Below, in pieces: positions 38,883 to 53,515 of a DNA stretch of 64,000 bases. The position numbers and the translations under genes are program-made. The DNA comes from Chamaea fasciata. Its lineage: Eukaryota; Chordata; Aves; Passeriformes; Sylviidae. The stretch's first letter is position 1. Each line of letters starts with the position of its first letter. The notes below the pieces were generated by a model. It ran no database searches. It was given only the letters and a program-made list of their open reading frames with translations, and was not told the origin of the DNA. Location: the NCBI GenBank assembly GCA_029207755.1, contig JARCOQ010000005.1, positions 44,479,621-44,543,620 on the forward strand, in the 5' to 3' direction.

Positions 38883-41070
38883 GCTTGATAAAATACTCTT
38901 GCACATTTCCTAGTATGTCCACCCCCTAGGAGGCAAGGACCCCAAAAATTGTTGCTTTGAATGACTTCTTTTATTTTAGAGATCTTTTTCTTTTTTCAAG
39001 AGTTTCTCTTCCATACTGCTCATGACAGTATTTCTCACTGTCAGCTGTTTGAAATACTTGCTGAGTGGTGACAAGCAGTAATTGTCAGTAACAAATGATG
39101 ATTTGAGATGTTTATTAATGCCTCTAAAAAAGCACTAGAAGGCATAGATTTGGAAAAACACAGCTTTGCCTAGGTGGCAGAGCAGGTGCACCCTGTAGTG
39201 AGATCAATTTAGAGAAATACAGCAATAGGTCTACAGTGCATGCATGCCTGTGGTTCCCATCAGTGGATGAGAAGACCCATGGGAGCTGGGGCAAGGGAAG
39301 TGGGGGAGGGAAGCCACGGGTGTGGCTCCCATCCTGATGGACATCCTGCAGCCGGCAACTGCACCCACGCATAAGAGGGTGTTCATGGGAGAAGTGTTCC
39401 TCAGTCCCCATGCTTTGGAGGTAGAGAGCAAAACCTAAAGAGTAAAGGCACATTCCTGTACTCAGAAGGGTTACAACATCATCCCTTTGAAAGAGTTTCT
39501 CTAAAATGAACCCTTAATTTCACACCTTCCCTCAGCTCTGTTGAAAGTCCTTGTTTTGGGGCTGCACTTTAGGGTTCATTCTTGTGTTTGAAACAGGGTG
39601 ACCAACCATGAGTGTTATGGTTCTCTTTCATAGTCTTCTAGTTTGAAGTCAGTGGCCTGGGTACCCTGGTGCCTGTGAGCTCAGGGTCACCCCCCTTGCA
39701 CCACTCACCAGTAAACAGGGGCAGTGATTTTACTGTCTCCCTGAAAAAATTCTCTGGATTTTTCCATCAGGGAAGACTTGCAGCATCTAAGAATGAGCAG
39801 GAAGGTGTGAAGTAGGGTTGCTCCAGAGGCACAGGGAGTGAGTGTCCATCGCATGTCCACCTTCCAATCCTCATTTTTTAAACTACCTCTGTAGTTGTAT
39901 GCTTAAGTAGTTCTAGAGGTGTTGAGCTGTGGGCCACTCTGAGGCTTCTCTGAGCCTCTGCCTGAGGACTCAGTCGGTCTGTTCTGATGGCTGTTGGGAC
40001 TGTGTTTTGTCCTGATATTTTTACCAATACAGATGAAATTTAACTCCTGCCAGAGGGCAATTACATTATTTGTCAATAACACTGAAGTGGGAAAACAAGG
40101 AACCTGCAAAGCATTGTTAAAAACAATTTTACTGAACAGCTGCATTCACAGACTGCAGAAGAAAAAGAAAAACAGTATTTAACCTGCAGAATCACCACAG
40201 CCCAAACACAGAGACAGGGGCAGCTCTTTGTGCCACATCCTAGTTAAAACACCTCGGCTGTACTTCTCGGGCTTTATCCGTCTCAAAGTATTGAGGATGG
40301 ACATGAAGACAAGCCCTGCTCTTGCTCCTCTCATTATGCAGGGTCAGGGAGCATTACACGGCTGCTGTTGGGGTTAACACCACATACCTTCTGGATTGTG
40401 CTGTCACAGAAGCAAAGATCCTTCAGCAAGATAAGGAGCTATCTAGGCTAGAATTAAAAGCATCCAGCCATTCTAAATCTCTCTGAACATGGATATAAAA
40501 TACCTCTTGTGGGCAGAAGGGCAAGCCTGACCCTGAAGCTCAGATGCCATGGGGTCCTGAGCTCTCCCTCGTCTGCAGTCAGGCTGGTTGGGACACTGCA
40601 GAGCCAGGCTATGGCACTGTGCATGGAGCAAACTTAAGTGCTTTTCTAAAATGAAGCAACTTTCCTCTCTGATTGGTGACCTGAGGGCACAGTCCTGGGC
40701 AGTCTCTACATACCAAAACTGGTAAACTGAGGCTAGGGTTGAATGACTGTCCCTGCTCCCAGACCCTCCCCATTGCTGCTGGCAGGGGTGTCCTGGCACA
40801 TGGCAACACTTCTTCACCCTGGGTGGGAGTGTCAGCAAGACATCCTGACCTGCCCTGGCTCAGGTTGGGCCGTGATCATTGTCCAAGACGTTTTCCTCAG
40901 TTAGCAAGAGATGCCAGGATCCGCCCCAAAAGCAGTGAAGGGAATAGATCTTCTTGGCAATTACCACCAGAAACAGGTTAAACACAGGAGAAGCTCAAAA
41001 GAAACACCCAACATGGATCTTGGGTTTTTCCCTCACCAGAGGACTCACCTTAAGCAACTTTCTCCTAGCA

Positions 41071-41078
41071 TGACGTCA
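41071..41078. promoter_or_regulatory. Consensus CRE (TGACGTCA)
   Basis: The full palindromic cAMP response element TGACGTCA occurs once. It contains a CpG, and so is rarer than chance in CpG-depleted DNA. It lies in the GC-richer block around 41000. CREB/ATF binding is inferred. Confidence 0.35.
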
Positions 41079-44000
41079 CTCTGAGCTTCCTTGCTGCTGG
41101 AAAACAACATGATGCAAAAGCTGACAGCCCGTCTCTGGCATATGCTGGTGACAGGGACAAGCAGGGATAACACAGTCGGACAGTCCCATGTCCCCATGCT
41201 CCTGACTGCCACACACACACACCTGTCTCTGTACGTGCATAAGATTTCCAAGGCCCTGGTGCATGTGTGCAAAGGGGGCAGCTCTGTAATTTATGGTCTG
41301 GGGACGTTTGCCTTCATGCAGCAACTGTAATGGCAGCACAAGACAACCATGACAGTGCTGCCAGGAGGGAAGTGCAGTTCCCAGCACACTGAATCCTGTG
41401 GCCTCTTTGGTGCACAGCAGGTTGGACACAGGCTGGTGTGCTGCTGAAGCCCGTGGGTGGAGAGGCCGAGGCACTGGGTGGCCTGGGCACAGAGCAAGGG
41501 CAAGTGCCAAGACATCGCGAGAGAGGGAGTGAGCGGTGCACGGCATGCAGAACAAGATGTGTTCAATTCCATCAGTCAGCACTCTCTTCCAGAAGATGAC
41601 CTATTGAACATTTCCAGGAATAGCTGTGCCAAGCCTGTCAACTGTTTCTTGGAAATACACTCAAGAAAAATGGCTTTCTTCCAGTAGGGATCTGCAGAAA
41701 GTCTGGACTGGATCAAGGCTGCAGTCAGTTGCTGAGGTGGTGATGCTGTTGCATCAGCTCATCTGGGAGCAGAGGATGCAGGGGCCCTGGAGGAAAGGCT
41801 GCCTTTTCTCCCCCTTCTCCTCCTCCTTTCACATGGTAACAATGGGGAGGGAAGCTGTGATTTCTTTTTTGCAGATTGCCTCAGCTCACTTGTATGCTTA
41901 TCCTTACTTGAAGTCTCCAGCAGTAAGCAGATAGGAAAACCTGTAGTGCTGCATGTGACTGGGCTGCCAGCCCAACCCACAGTCTACCTGGGCTATTTCA
42001 TAGGCAATCACTAGCATCAAGCTGCCAAGACTGGCACACAATCATAACTCACTCCCAGTGCAGTATTCCTGGTATTCCCTTATCACTGTAATGCTTGAAT
42101 TAACACAAGGACATAAAGCAATCACTGTGGCACCAAAGTTTCACTCCCCGCACCAACAGTTGTGTGGGTAGTAAAGTGGGGAGCTGGGTTGAAACATGCC
42201 ATGGAACAGTCCTGTTGCGATGGCCCTGTGCCAGCTGAAGGGTTCTGCTGGCTTAAATCGACCAGCAGGAAGAAGGGTTACACATTGCAGGAAATAGAGT
42301 GTACCCACTTGGACCTGTCCCCACAGTGCACACCAGGGGCTGCACACCTGCCACTGCCAAACCCACCTCTCTTTTGCCAGCTGCAAACAGCAAAGTACAA
42401 AACAAGGTTGTGCACTGACTAGAGCTGAAATTGAAGGTAATTTTCTTGCACTTACACCTTGCAGCTCTGATGCAGCAGATGACTTTTGCAAAGTGGGGGT
42501 CCAAGTCCTCCTTCAAGTCTCCCCAGTCACTTTCCACCAGGGCCCTCCAACACGCATCTGAGTGAACAAAACACCATGGAAATGAGTGTTTCCCCGCTGC
42601 AGTCACTGCTTTGCCCTGTGAGAGAGACTGTAGGGATGCCTTTTCAAGTTTCTCTGGATTGACTCCAGATCTGGATTTGCATTGGGTCCTTCCTGATGGG
42701 TTACAAATAAACTAAAGTAATGGGCTTTGACGTTGCTTGGCAGACCGTTAATAGGATATAGAGCCTTTCATTTCTGGATCATTAATTCAAACCAGCCCAG
42801 ATCACTAGTGGTCACATTTTGTTGCAGTGTAATAGCTGTATAATAACCTCTCTGAACAGAATTAGGGAGTCCATCACCACAATTTATATTAATGATAATA
42901 ACTTTTGTTGGCTTTCTCAGCAAAGGAACCCAGGACTGATTATGCCCTGAAGTTGGGGCTCCCTGGAGGAGCAGGGGCAGGTGGTAGCTGTTTCTGCATC
43001 AGCCCAGAGCAGTCCCTGGGGCTGTTCCTCTGTTCTGTTTACAAGGCAAACCTCCCCAGCATGCAGAGAAAGACCACCTGAGCAGTAAGCATCTCTGTGG
43101 CTATTAAAAGTCAGGCTCCAGATGTAGCCCCCAGGTTAAAAAGTCCCCACAGTGCCTGCTTGAGTGTGGAAGTGTAGGGTTGCTCTGCATTTGCTTTCTT
43201 TCCTTATATTCTTTACAAAGCATATGCTAGGTAACTCTCTGAGTTAGGACACAGGGCTGCCCAAGTCTCTGTCAGGCATGTGTTAGACCTAAGAGGGATG
43301 CTTTTTCTTTCGTGTTTTTTTTTTTTTTTTACCTTCTGATATTCTGAAACCCTCAAAGGGGACATCAATGATATGCAATGTGCTTGTCTAGAATCTATTC
43401 ACACTTTTACCCCTAAATTCACGCATGGAAATTGTATGTCTTGAACGTATCCAGCATTTGTCTGCATTTTTGTAATAGCAATAATTTTAAAACTCTTTGA
43501 ATGATTTATAATTTGTTTCTGAGGAAGGAGGGCTACACTGCTTTCTTTTTTTCTGTGTGAAATCCAGTTAGCTGGCTACCATGTCATTTCAAAAATTAAC
43601 TAAAATAAGCTTTCTGTTTTCCTGGGAGGAATATTTTCATGTTTCTTTCTGGGTGTGGTCAGTCTTTTTGGGAGCATTTTGCTGAACCGAAGTGTCTGAC
43701 TAATGCAGCAAACAGGCTAGTACATCATGCCGTTTGCAGAGATTATTCATTTCATACCATCAGTTCACATCATTTGTAATTTGTTGTGGTGACTCCAGAG
43801 AGCCCCAAAGCTTGATGAGCAGTCCACTTTACATGTAGGTGTTTTCAACACAAGACAGAGGGCCCAGGGAGGGAAAAGAAGAATGCTATGGAAACATGTA
43901 TAAAATGGGAAGGGGAGCGGGGAAGCCTCTACCTGAGTGTCAGGGATTAATAAATGAATTTATCTACCGGGAGAGCTGTTTATCAATGGGCTGTCTGCAG

Positions 44001-44679
44001 CAGTGTAATTTGACACAGCTGATGGTTTTCCCTTCATTGCCTCACTAGCTGTGCCACTCCAAATCTCATTTTTTAAAGAATATCATTATCAAATCTATTG
44101 TTCCTTTAAAAAAGGAGCTGCGGTCCTTTCTTTATGAAATGTATGAACAGGACCATGGGCAACCTGCTGGTTGACTTGCCAATGTCATTCTGGGTGATCG
44201 TAATGTACCCACCATGATGTCTGCCAGTAAGGGCTGCATTTATCCCTTATTCTTCAAGTTTTCCCAGTATGGAGGTGTCATTTTGGGTATCAGTTTGCAC
44301 CACTGTATCTTGAGTGTTCTTGGAGTCCTGCCCTGACCTCTTTCTTCTGCGTTCTATGGTTGCTGACTACCCATTGTGGACCCAGCCTTGAGCTTTAGCA
44401 TCTGCAAGTGAGAATCAGAGAACTGAAAAGTGATGGAGGAGCAAGATTTGAGCCATGGGGACCCTCTTTTGAATACAGGGAGATTTTGAGACCACTTGTT
44501 TCCCATAGGGCTCCATTCTCAGTGCATTAACAATGCAAAAGTTTTAATAAACAGCCTGGCAGCACAGGGGACTGTGGTTTTTGAAGGCTGGGTTTCCCAG
44601 ACAGAGACAGTAGGAGACTCCTTTTTTTGCTCTGTGCAAGCAGTTTAAACTGGACACAGAATCAATAAGATCACTTGCA

Positions 44680-44721
44680 AACACTTCAAGCATTGAGTGT
44701 AACACTTCAAGCACTAAGTGC
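44680..44721 (+). repeat. 21-bp tandem duplication with palindromic second unit
   Basis: AACACTTCAAGCATTGAGTGT is followed directly by AACACTTCAAGCACTAAGTGC. The second unit and the bases after it form a hairpin (TCAAGCACT / AGTGCTTGA). Confidence 0.8.
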
Positions 44722-47700
44722 TTGAGAAGCCATTGGAGTAGCAACCACGGATGTTATTTGGGTAACACAGAGGCTTATATGTGGCACTATCAACTGGGAT
44801 AAATTTTAGAAAAACATACCCAGCAGCTTTGGATTTTGGAAACCAGAGGTAGTAAATAAACCAAGCAACTGGAAACACGAGTACCTATTAAAGCATGAAT
44901 TCTGTAAAGTTTATAGATAGATCTCAGCTTTATTTAGACAATCATCCACCTGTGGTGACAAAGGAAATAAGCCCTTTGATGGACAAAAGTGGGGTTGCTA
45001 AGTAATTGTGGTCTATTGTGGAGGCTGCCATTCATGTGCCACAGGCAGGACTATGAAATTAAGCTGATAGGAAGTTTTCCTGGGCAATAACAGCACAGTT
45101 CTCTTGCAAAAGCAGGGACAAAGTTAGATCATTAGATTAAACCATGAGTATATAAAGAGTCCTGTGCATGCATATTTTTGAGAAGACCGTGCCGATTCCA
45201 GCTGCCCACAACCCCTTTCACTGCCACTGGAAGTAGCTGTTGGGTGTATGTGGGGTACTGGCTCATGCAGGACAGGAGCACTGGTAGCTAAAGACTGAGG
45301 GTGGGGATTATGCTGGAGCATGAGCCTTGCCTTGGAACAGCTCTGCTCCATGTCTGCCTGCAGTTCTGCAGGGCAGGTGTGACGAAGGAGGCTGTGCCTC
45401 ACCCCAGCATGGGTCCCGGCCAGGCAGCCCTGCACCAGGCATGTACAAGAGGCCTCAGGGTGGGCCAGCGTGATGCAGAAGGCTATCTGGGCTATCTGTG
45501 AACATCACACACAGAGACCATGAGATGCGACTGCTCAGATATGGCTGGAGCAAGACAGCGATTGGATGTTGAAAATCAGCATTGGTGGCTGCCTGTCATT
45601 GCACTTCCAAATTCTTTCAGCAGCTGTTTCTTCTTGTTCCTTGAACAGGAGCAACACCCTCCATGATTCTCCAAGTTTTGGTCTGGCTTACTTTTAAACC
45701 ATGAGATTTTGAGTGGGAAAAGGCTCAACACAATCCTTGGGCTAATTTCTGAAACAACCGGCAAGAAAGCTAATTGTTCTGACCTTGGTGACAGTGTTGG
45801 TAATTCGATCACTTATTCTGTGAGAACTGCACTGACAGCAACTTGCGTCCCATGGGTGATGAAACAGCCATCCTGGGAGACAAACTTTTAGTCACCACCA
45901 CCAAATCCTAGCTTTCGGTCCTCAATTCTGCCATCTGGTGACATGATGTTGCCAAATCCTTGTGGGCACCATGGGATTGCTCTGTACACAGTCTAAGTGG
46001 TGTGCAGACATATCTAGCTGGGTCAAGAGAGGTAATCCATGAAGAGTATCACCCATGTCCCAAGCCTTTCTCTTGAATGTACAAAACATCACCTTTGGCA
46101 TATTGATCAATCCCCATTCAGGAAAGATGTAAAATGGAAGTCTTCCACGTTTCCTGCCAGCCCTTGTGCAAAGCAGTTGTTGCGTACCTCTCCAAATATG
46201 GCGCATTTTAAGTGGAGGTGGGAGTGCTCAACAAGCGCCAAGGCACTTTGAGATCCTCAGCTGATGCATGCTATAAGAATGGACTGTATCATTGTTATTT
46301 GAATACGAATAACAAAGTAAAAATAGTTTCCTTGTACAAGTCTCCTGGGCTAATCAGTTTGATGTTTCCCATCATTTAAAGGAGGAGACTAATTCTTTTA
46401 TTCTGCCTACACCCCTACTTGGAATTCAGACCTTTATCAGTCTCCCCTGCAGAAAACCACAAAAGCCAGATTGCAAATTCTTTGCAAATGAAACCAGTTT
46501 CTTCATTTTATGACTAGCAGTAAGCTCTTTTGTAGATGGATTTCATAGGGTAATTTCATTTATGGAACTCTGGAATCCCTATGTGTATGTCCCTTTCCTC
46601 ATAAATTTGTTCAGGTTCATTGAATTCCATCAAATTTGACAGTGAGGTATAAATCTCAAAGATCCTACAAGTCTTGGGATAACAGGCAGCTGTGGAGAGG
46701 AAGGAGGCTTAAATTAGTTGCCTTTTTGAGAGGAAAGTTTCTATCATTGCAGTGGAGCAATAATTTTATTTAAATTACTTTAAATAGCTCTAACCAGCAT
46801 AGTATCTTTTGCCTTCTGTGCAGGTCACAGTGGAGGGACACTGAAAGCAGTAGGTACAGGAGAGGATAAGGGTGTGAGAGGAGCGAGATAGGTGGGAGCT
46901 TGTCAGAGGAATTGAAAGTCTTGTAGCAGGGCGTAGTCACTGGCACCTGAAGATGGGTGCTGGATTTGCTGTGATGCAAGGGAACAGGGGTGGAGGAAGG
47001 AAGAGACAGAGAATGCAAATCCCCAAGGAAGTGGCATGTCCTCCGTTTTGCTGCACCTGGAGCACATACCTCTGACACCCATTCCACTAATCTTCCACTC
47101 CTCATCTTCTCCCCACCAAGCAGCAACTGCCCATAGGCCCTGATGATGATTCAGAGGATTATCTATTCATCTCCTGTTAGCACAGTTTGCTCTTTTCCAG
47201 ACACCCCTGCCTAGCTACCATTTACAACAAATCACCTGTACACTGTTCTGTAGACTACAGACATAATTTTTTTACCCTTCTTCTTGCAGACTGTGACATT
47301 CATGAAGTCCTCTAGGTCCATATGACTGAAAGAGGCCCTATTTGTGCATGCCAGCAGTTTTCCTCCCTCCTGTTAAAGAGGACTCCTCTCTCTGCACTGC
47401 CACTTCTTTCTGAGCCATCTTGATTATGTCTGCATCAATGGTGCAAATTGCTGCAGGGCTTCTCTCGGGACCAGACTTGCCTGTGCTGCATGTGAGACAG
47501 CAGGAACGGTAGCGTATGTGGCTAGGACTCCTCCAAAACTCTCCTGCCTGCCTGGCGGGACCTCCAGCTGACGATGCTTCAGACATCTGTCTCCTCTCAG
47601 AAGCTAATCCACTAAAGCGCTCATGTTCCCAGTGCCCTTTACTGTTCCTCATAAGGAAGTGCCTTAATTAAAATCCCTAAGTTTAGTCTGATAGACTACC

Positions 47701-50700
47701 TTTTAAAGAGTAGCCACTTGATTCAAACTTCCTAATCAAATAGCACATGGATCAACAGTGCTGATGGAACCTACTGGGTTCACGTAAAAACCATGAACTG
47801 CAGCATAAATGGCAACTTCATGCTTGTTTATATGACAAGGACTCATTTTTGTCTTCTCTTTCTGCTTTTTTTTCTGTAGTTGGCTTGAAGGGTAATTTTG
47901 AAAATCAGTCGTCTTCTCCCACACTCACATAAGAAATTTCTGTTTGAAATCTCTCAAAAAGAATTGCAGAGATGTATTTATAACAAAAAGGATTAAAAAA
48001 AAAACCACAAGAAAACAACTATAAAAACTTGGCCTAAAACCAGATAGATTTTAATGCTGTCAACAAGAAAAAGATGAGCTTCAGATCTGAGATTCATTTC
48101 AATGTTTGTCATCTCACATGTGACTAGGTCTGAGTCTGGAATGAGAGCTTGATTTCCCAGGAGGCTTTAGGGATAAAACCCTGGGAGATGGCTTCAAGCT
48201 TTCTGTGTGCTTTATAGCCTGTGGTGTTTTGGAGCAGCATAAAGACGCGAGTAGATGCTGTGCTGTGATGTCACACGCTGGCCACCCACTCACCCTTCAC
48301 AGCAGTGCTGGAGGTGGGTGGCGTGGGAAGCACATCCTGCCTGGGGCCCGTCCAGGCACATTGCTGGGGCTCAAGCACTTCTGCCTGCCTCCGTCATCTC
48401 CTGCTTGATGCTGAAGATGCTGTGCTGAAGTGGCTGCTGGAGGCAGTCCTGAGCCTTCTGAAGTTCTTGCTGCCTGGTTTTGGAATAACACATCACCAGA
48501 GCGGTTTTCTTGTGGAATTTTATTGTTGAGGGTGGTGTGCATATGCACACACGTTACCACAAATGGCCACAGAAAATCACAAGACATCTTATCTGAAAAA
48601 TATATGGGGTTTTTTTGAGTTTCCCATTCCTTGAGATTTTCATGTTTTGTGGCCCAAAAGAGATGGCATCTTCCCTTTTCAAGCTACTGACAGCCACAAC
48701 ACCTGTTCCTCCCCTTCTCTGAAGCCCAAGTCCCCACCAACAAGTTTCTTGTGTCTCTCTCTTCCACTGCTCACACTGATTGAGTAGTTGCTTACTTATC
48801 CCAGAATTACAAAATCTGTGCCTTTACTCACTGAAGCAGGTACCTGAAACAGAAAGCACAGCACAATGAAGTCTTTCTTTGCTATGTTATGGATAAAGAG
48901 AAATTAAAACAAGATTGACAGAGACAACACACAAGGACAAGGCAATAACCACTCCCTTTGCAAACATAACACACGCTCAGAGAATGTGGGAAGTTTTCAT
49001 AAACTCTCTCTCAGATGGGTCTTTGTATCTCGCTTGCTCAGAGCCTGTCCTCCTGTCAAGCATGGGGTGCACCTTCTCTCCCCACAGCCCTACATATGGA
49101 TGAACCCCACAAAACCACACAGCCATGCAGGGCATTACACTGGGCTCCTGGTGCTTACCCAGGTAACCTGAAGGCTGCAGCAATTTCACAGAGTCAAAGC
49201 ACCTGTCCAGAGATCTTTACAGTTCCAAAGGTCCTGCATCACCTTTGCAGGCACCTGTAGAGATAAAAATTTAGAACAGCATTTATACATGCTGGTGAAG
49301 ATGTGAAGCTGCCTTGCACAAAGGCTTTTTATAGCACACATTGCTTGTTCCTCTGTGCACTTGGCAAGGAGCCTTTTGCTCTTTTTCACTGGGAAGGGAG
49401 CGCAGCAGTTTTGATAGCCTTATCAAGCAAGAAGCCGAAAGTTCACGCTCCTGTTCAGCTTTTACAAAGATACAAGGAAGAAAAGTAGTTTGTGGAAAAA
49501 ATAACAATCAGGTGAGCCAGTCTGGCAAGCTGGCTGCACCTGCCCAAGCAGCAGGCAACAAAGAGAAATCCACAGTGATTCTCTGAAAACCACCAGGACA
49601 CAATGACAAGAGAAAATCAATCCTTAAAAAAAGCAAAGTTCACCCCACAGAGTGCATCCCTGCCTCCACCAAGCATGGCTTCACAATCAGGAACAAACAT
49701 GCAAGAGAGTTGTTGTCCCAAAGCCCAACATAGATCATACACCATATTCTGCAGTCCCAAGCCCGTTCTACCACTTCTATAATGGTCTGTCACTGGGCTC
49801 CCACCAGCTTAATATGTTGTCAGCACAGTGCTTACACAGCTTCTCACACTCATGGCACACTGGCAGAGGAGTGGGAGTCTCCTGCTTATCTAACAAACCT
49901 GGTCTGAAGAAGGTGTGGAACCTAACACACACTGGCTGCTAGTGCATAGGCCTGTTCTCTTGTTCCATCACTTCCTTTTATTTCCCTTCTGTCCAGGCAT
50001 GGCTTTTACCTAAGCAGGAGTGGTTTTGGAATGGGCATGGTGGTAGTAAGGTGCCACTCCTTGGTTGTGCCTATGGTGGTAGCAAGAGCCACCTTGCTTG
50101 AGAGGGCCACCTGAGTGTTTGGAAAAAAGCTCGCGTTGACTGTCTTGCAGCTAACACCTAGGGTGGTTTCCAGATTTTCTATACAGTGATGTTCATTACA
50201 ATTAATTAAATATTCCCTATCAGTTTAAAAAAACCCACCAGAGAGTGAGGATCACAACTGCTGCTTTGTGGGCTTGCTGACCTTTGTGAGTGTCTTGAAA
50301 GGTGGGCTGCATTTGAGAAATACAGGAGTTCCAAGACGGTGCAGTGAGTCCTGTCTCAGGGGAGAAGCTCAAACCCATCAGGGATAACTGCTCAAAAAAG
50401 GATTCCCTATTCATTCCCAAAACCTGCTGGCTGTGCAGAGAACAGGAATGTTTGCTATCACACCCAACACTTATCTTCTCAGATAACACCGTCAGTTATG
50501 CAAAAGCACAATAAATATTTTTCTTTTAGTAAGTCTGTAAAAATGGATGCTTTTATCAGACAAGCTCTTCTATTTAAAGCTAGTGCTAGTGAGGCAAAGC
50601 GGGCAGCAGCATCAAGTAGCAGTCTCCCTCTGGCCCCAAAACAGTCCTGCTACCTCTTTCTTATCAAAGACAAGGTGTGGTTTTCCAATGTGAGCTTTTT

Positions 50701-53480
50701 TCAAGCCTTGAGTGTCATCCTGCCTTTGTTCTGCACAGTTCCCAGCCAGGCAGCTGTCTGGTGGGCACCAGGAGCATCCTCATCCCTATCATGAAGCCTC
50801 ATCCCCATCCCCTCTTAAGGCTCCAACAGTCCAAACCCATCAGAATCCACAGGGATGCTTGGGCATCCACCACCCATTTCTCAGTAGCTAAAGCTCCTTC
50901 CAGTACCATGCACGTCGTGAATTATAACCTCTGCCCATTAGTCAATGAAGGTGTGCACTTCTCATGGTTTCATGTGTGGTTTCCAGTGAGCAGCTCTCAC
51001 TACCCTCCTCAGCAGGTCTGCATGCCAGCAGCTCTAAGATGGGTGTGGTGCTATAAACATGTGCGATCATTCAGAGCCACGTGTGGGTCATCTTTACAGT
51101 CTATCCCCATCTTGCACAATATGATGAGAAGTGTTTAACTACCTCCCAGTCCAGCTGCAGCCTTAAGTTGGGGTTGCTATGTGAGGAAGAGTGGCAAGGA
51201 GCAGTCTTCTCTGAAGTGCAGTGTTTTGCCTGGACGGGATCTGTTTGGAGAAATATAGGAGCCACTATTAACACACCTTCCAAAAAATCACCCTTGTTCT
51301 ATTGGTTGGAGAGGAGGCAGCAGCCCAAGCCATGTAGCAGAGCGGTTCCTGTAAACTGAAAGAATCTGATGACTTTAAATTATCGCTTCTGGGGAGAATG
51401 TGAATGGCATGTTTCACAGGAAATTTCAGTACTGATTTTAGCCCAGACACTCTTGCACAGCCACTGTCACAGGGTATGTCCATTGGTACTGGAACATTAG
51501 ATTTTAGGATGCTTTGATGATTGGCACCCTCACAGGCTCTGGGGCTGCTGGCAGGGGAGCCAGAGCAGCCCCCTTGACCTGGCAAGGTGGGTTTATGCCC
51601 ATGTGTCCAGAGGAAAGGCTTTTGAGCTTTGCCAGATGCAGAGAAGGTGTCGGGTTTATAGCTGTGAAATCTTTCCAGTGAACCAAGGAAGTTTCCTAAA
51701 CACTAAAATAATACTTTATTTCTTTCTTGAGTCCTTAGGAACTGATATTTTCTCTCTTTTCCTCTGAGCAGAAATGCCATCTATTAGACAAATAAGACTG
51801 CCACAAGCCCTCTTCCGCTCCATTAGATGCCAGCAATTGTGTACCTCTCATCACATGTCAGACATGCACATCAGGAAACTGGACTTGCAAAGCAAAAGTT
51901 GGGAACAAGTGCATCTGTACTGGTTGCTCTAGATTTTGCCTGGTTCCTGAAGAAAAATATGGTCTTGAAGCTGCATGCGCAGCTCCCTTCCCTAGACCCA
52001 TATCAGCCTGAGCAAATCATGTGTGTTATCCCTGGTGTGTTGGACCAAGTATTTGAATAATTTGAATAATTATTTGTCTTGTGTGTTTAAATTATCAATA
52101 ATAACATCCTTTTGTCTCAAACCCACACCCAAGTATAAGTGAAGAAGCTTTTCTTCCCTTAAAAGCTTCTGGTTTTCCTGTAATGGCTTCACATTAGATT
52201 TTTAACCCAGTAGATTGAAGACTTCCTCCACACAGCCTGGAAGAGAAGAAATGATTGTGCTATGTCGTGGCCTGTGTAAAATCAAAGAGAAAACAGGATA
52301 CATAACTCCAAACTTAATTCCAGCTTCTATTAAATCAGAATGGCCCCACTGTGCCATTACTTGATGATATTTGACAACAGTGCTTTAACATAACTTCCCA
52401 GTGTCATCTGTTACAGTTCTAACTCTCAGGCAATTTTTGAACAATAGTGATGGGGTGTGATTTGGCAGTGAGAACCTCAGGAAGACATATATTTCCCCTT
52501 GACACAGTATTATCTAATATACTAGCTATCTCAGGTTGCAGCAGCCCTGAAACCTAGCAGAGGGGTTATGACTTAACAGAAATAATAAAATTCATTTATT
52601 GCTTATTAGACATGAAGCAATAACATTTTGGGCATTTCACCTCCCTGCTCCTACTACAGTCTCTCCTGAAGAAGGTGGAACATGCCACTTGGGTTTTAGG
52701 CTCTTTGATGCTGCTTTTGGAAGCTCACTTTGTGCTGGTGGCCGTGCTCAGTGCAGCTGGCTCCCCACACACCTTGGCAAAGAGCCTTGTGCCCAAATGC
52801 AGGCTCCAATACTCCTCTGTCTGCTGTAGCAAAGGGAGGTGCTACACAATGCTCCCCAAACTCAGCCATGCAAGGAGGCAGTGGGGAGGGCCCATGGGGC
52901 TGAGCAGAGTCTGGACAGGAGTGCAGCTTGTGCTGGGGAGCTGTGGGGCGGGAGAGGTGGGTGGTGGGCAGCTGGTGACTCACTGGCTGACTTGCCTGCA
53001 AGAGAACATCCTCTGGGACATGATGTTTAGGGCACAATGTAGCTGTTAGGACTGGTGTAGACAGCAACTAGTGTGGTCTGGAAGACGCCACCACTTCTGG
53101 TAGAAAGCCCGTTTTAGGGGCAGACACAACCTGCGGTGTTGATGTACTTTCTGTTCTCAGTAACTTAATTACAGTTGTTAATTAAAGTAGAAAACCTTCA
53201 GTCATGTCCCATGACTGCTTTTTGAAATTAATTGAGGAGTTTAAAATCTTATCTTTGAAGTTATTTCTTTCTCATTGCCCATTTTCCTTCCTCTATTTCT
53301 GAAAAAGTCTTTCCATTTAATTTCCTCTCATTTCATCACCTCTTCCTTAATGGATATTATGTACCTGTTACACAAAGCCGGATGATTTCCACAAATTTGG
53401 CATTTGATTGTTTCTAATGTTGAGAAAGAACCCGAGCGTGAGACAGCAGACCACACTCTGTCACACGGGTACTGCTGCAG

Positions 53481-53515
53481 GACAGATTCTGCTTTCATTT
53501 ACACTGACATAAATC
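53481..53515 (+). mobile_element. Possible ancient amniote repeat relic (weak)
   Basis: GACAGATTCTGCTTTCATTTACACTGACATAAATC resembles, from memory, a short repeat common in turtle and crocodilian genomes with CAGATTCTGCTCTCAGTTACACTGGTGTAAATC-like sequence. Only about 35 bp is similar, so the assignment is weak. Confidence 0.3.

Noticed and set aside
41076..41582. 168-codon open frame on the minus strand
   Set aside because: It lies in GC-richer DNA where overlapping frames on both strands are also open. No domain, splice structure or Kozak-supported start was recognised.
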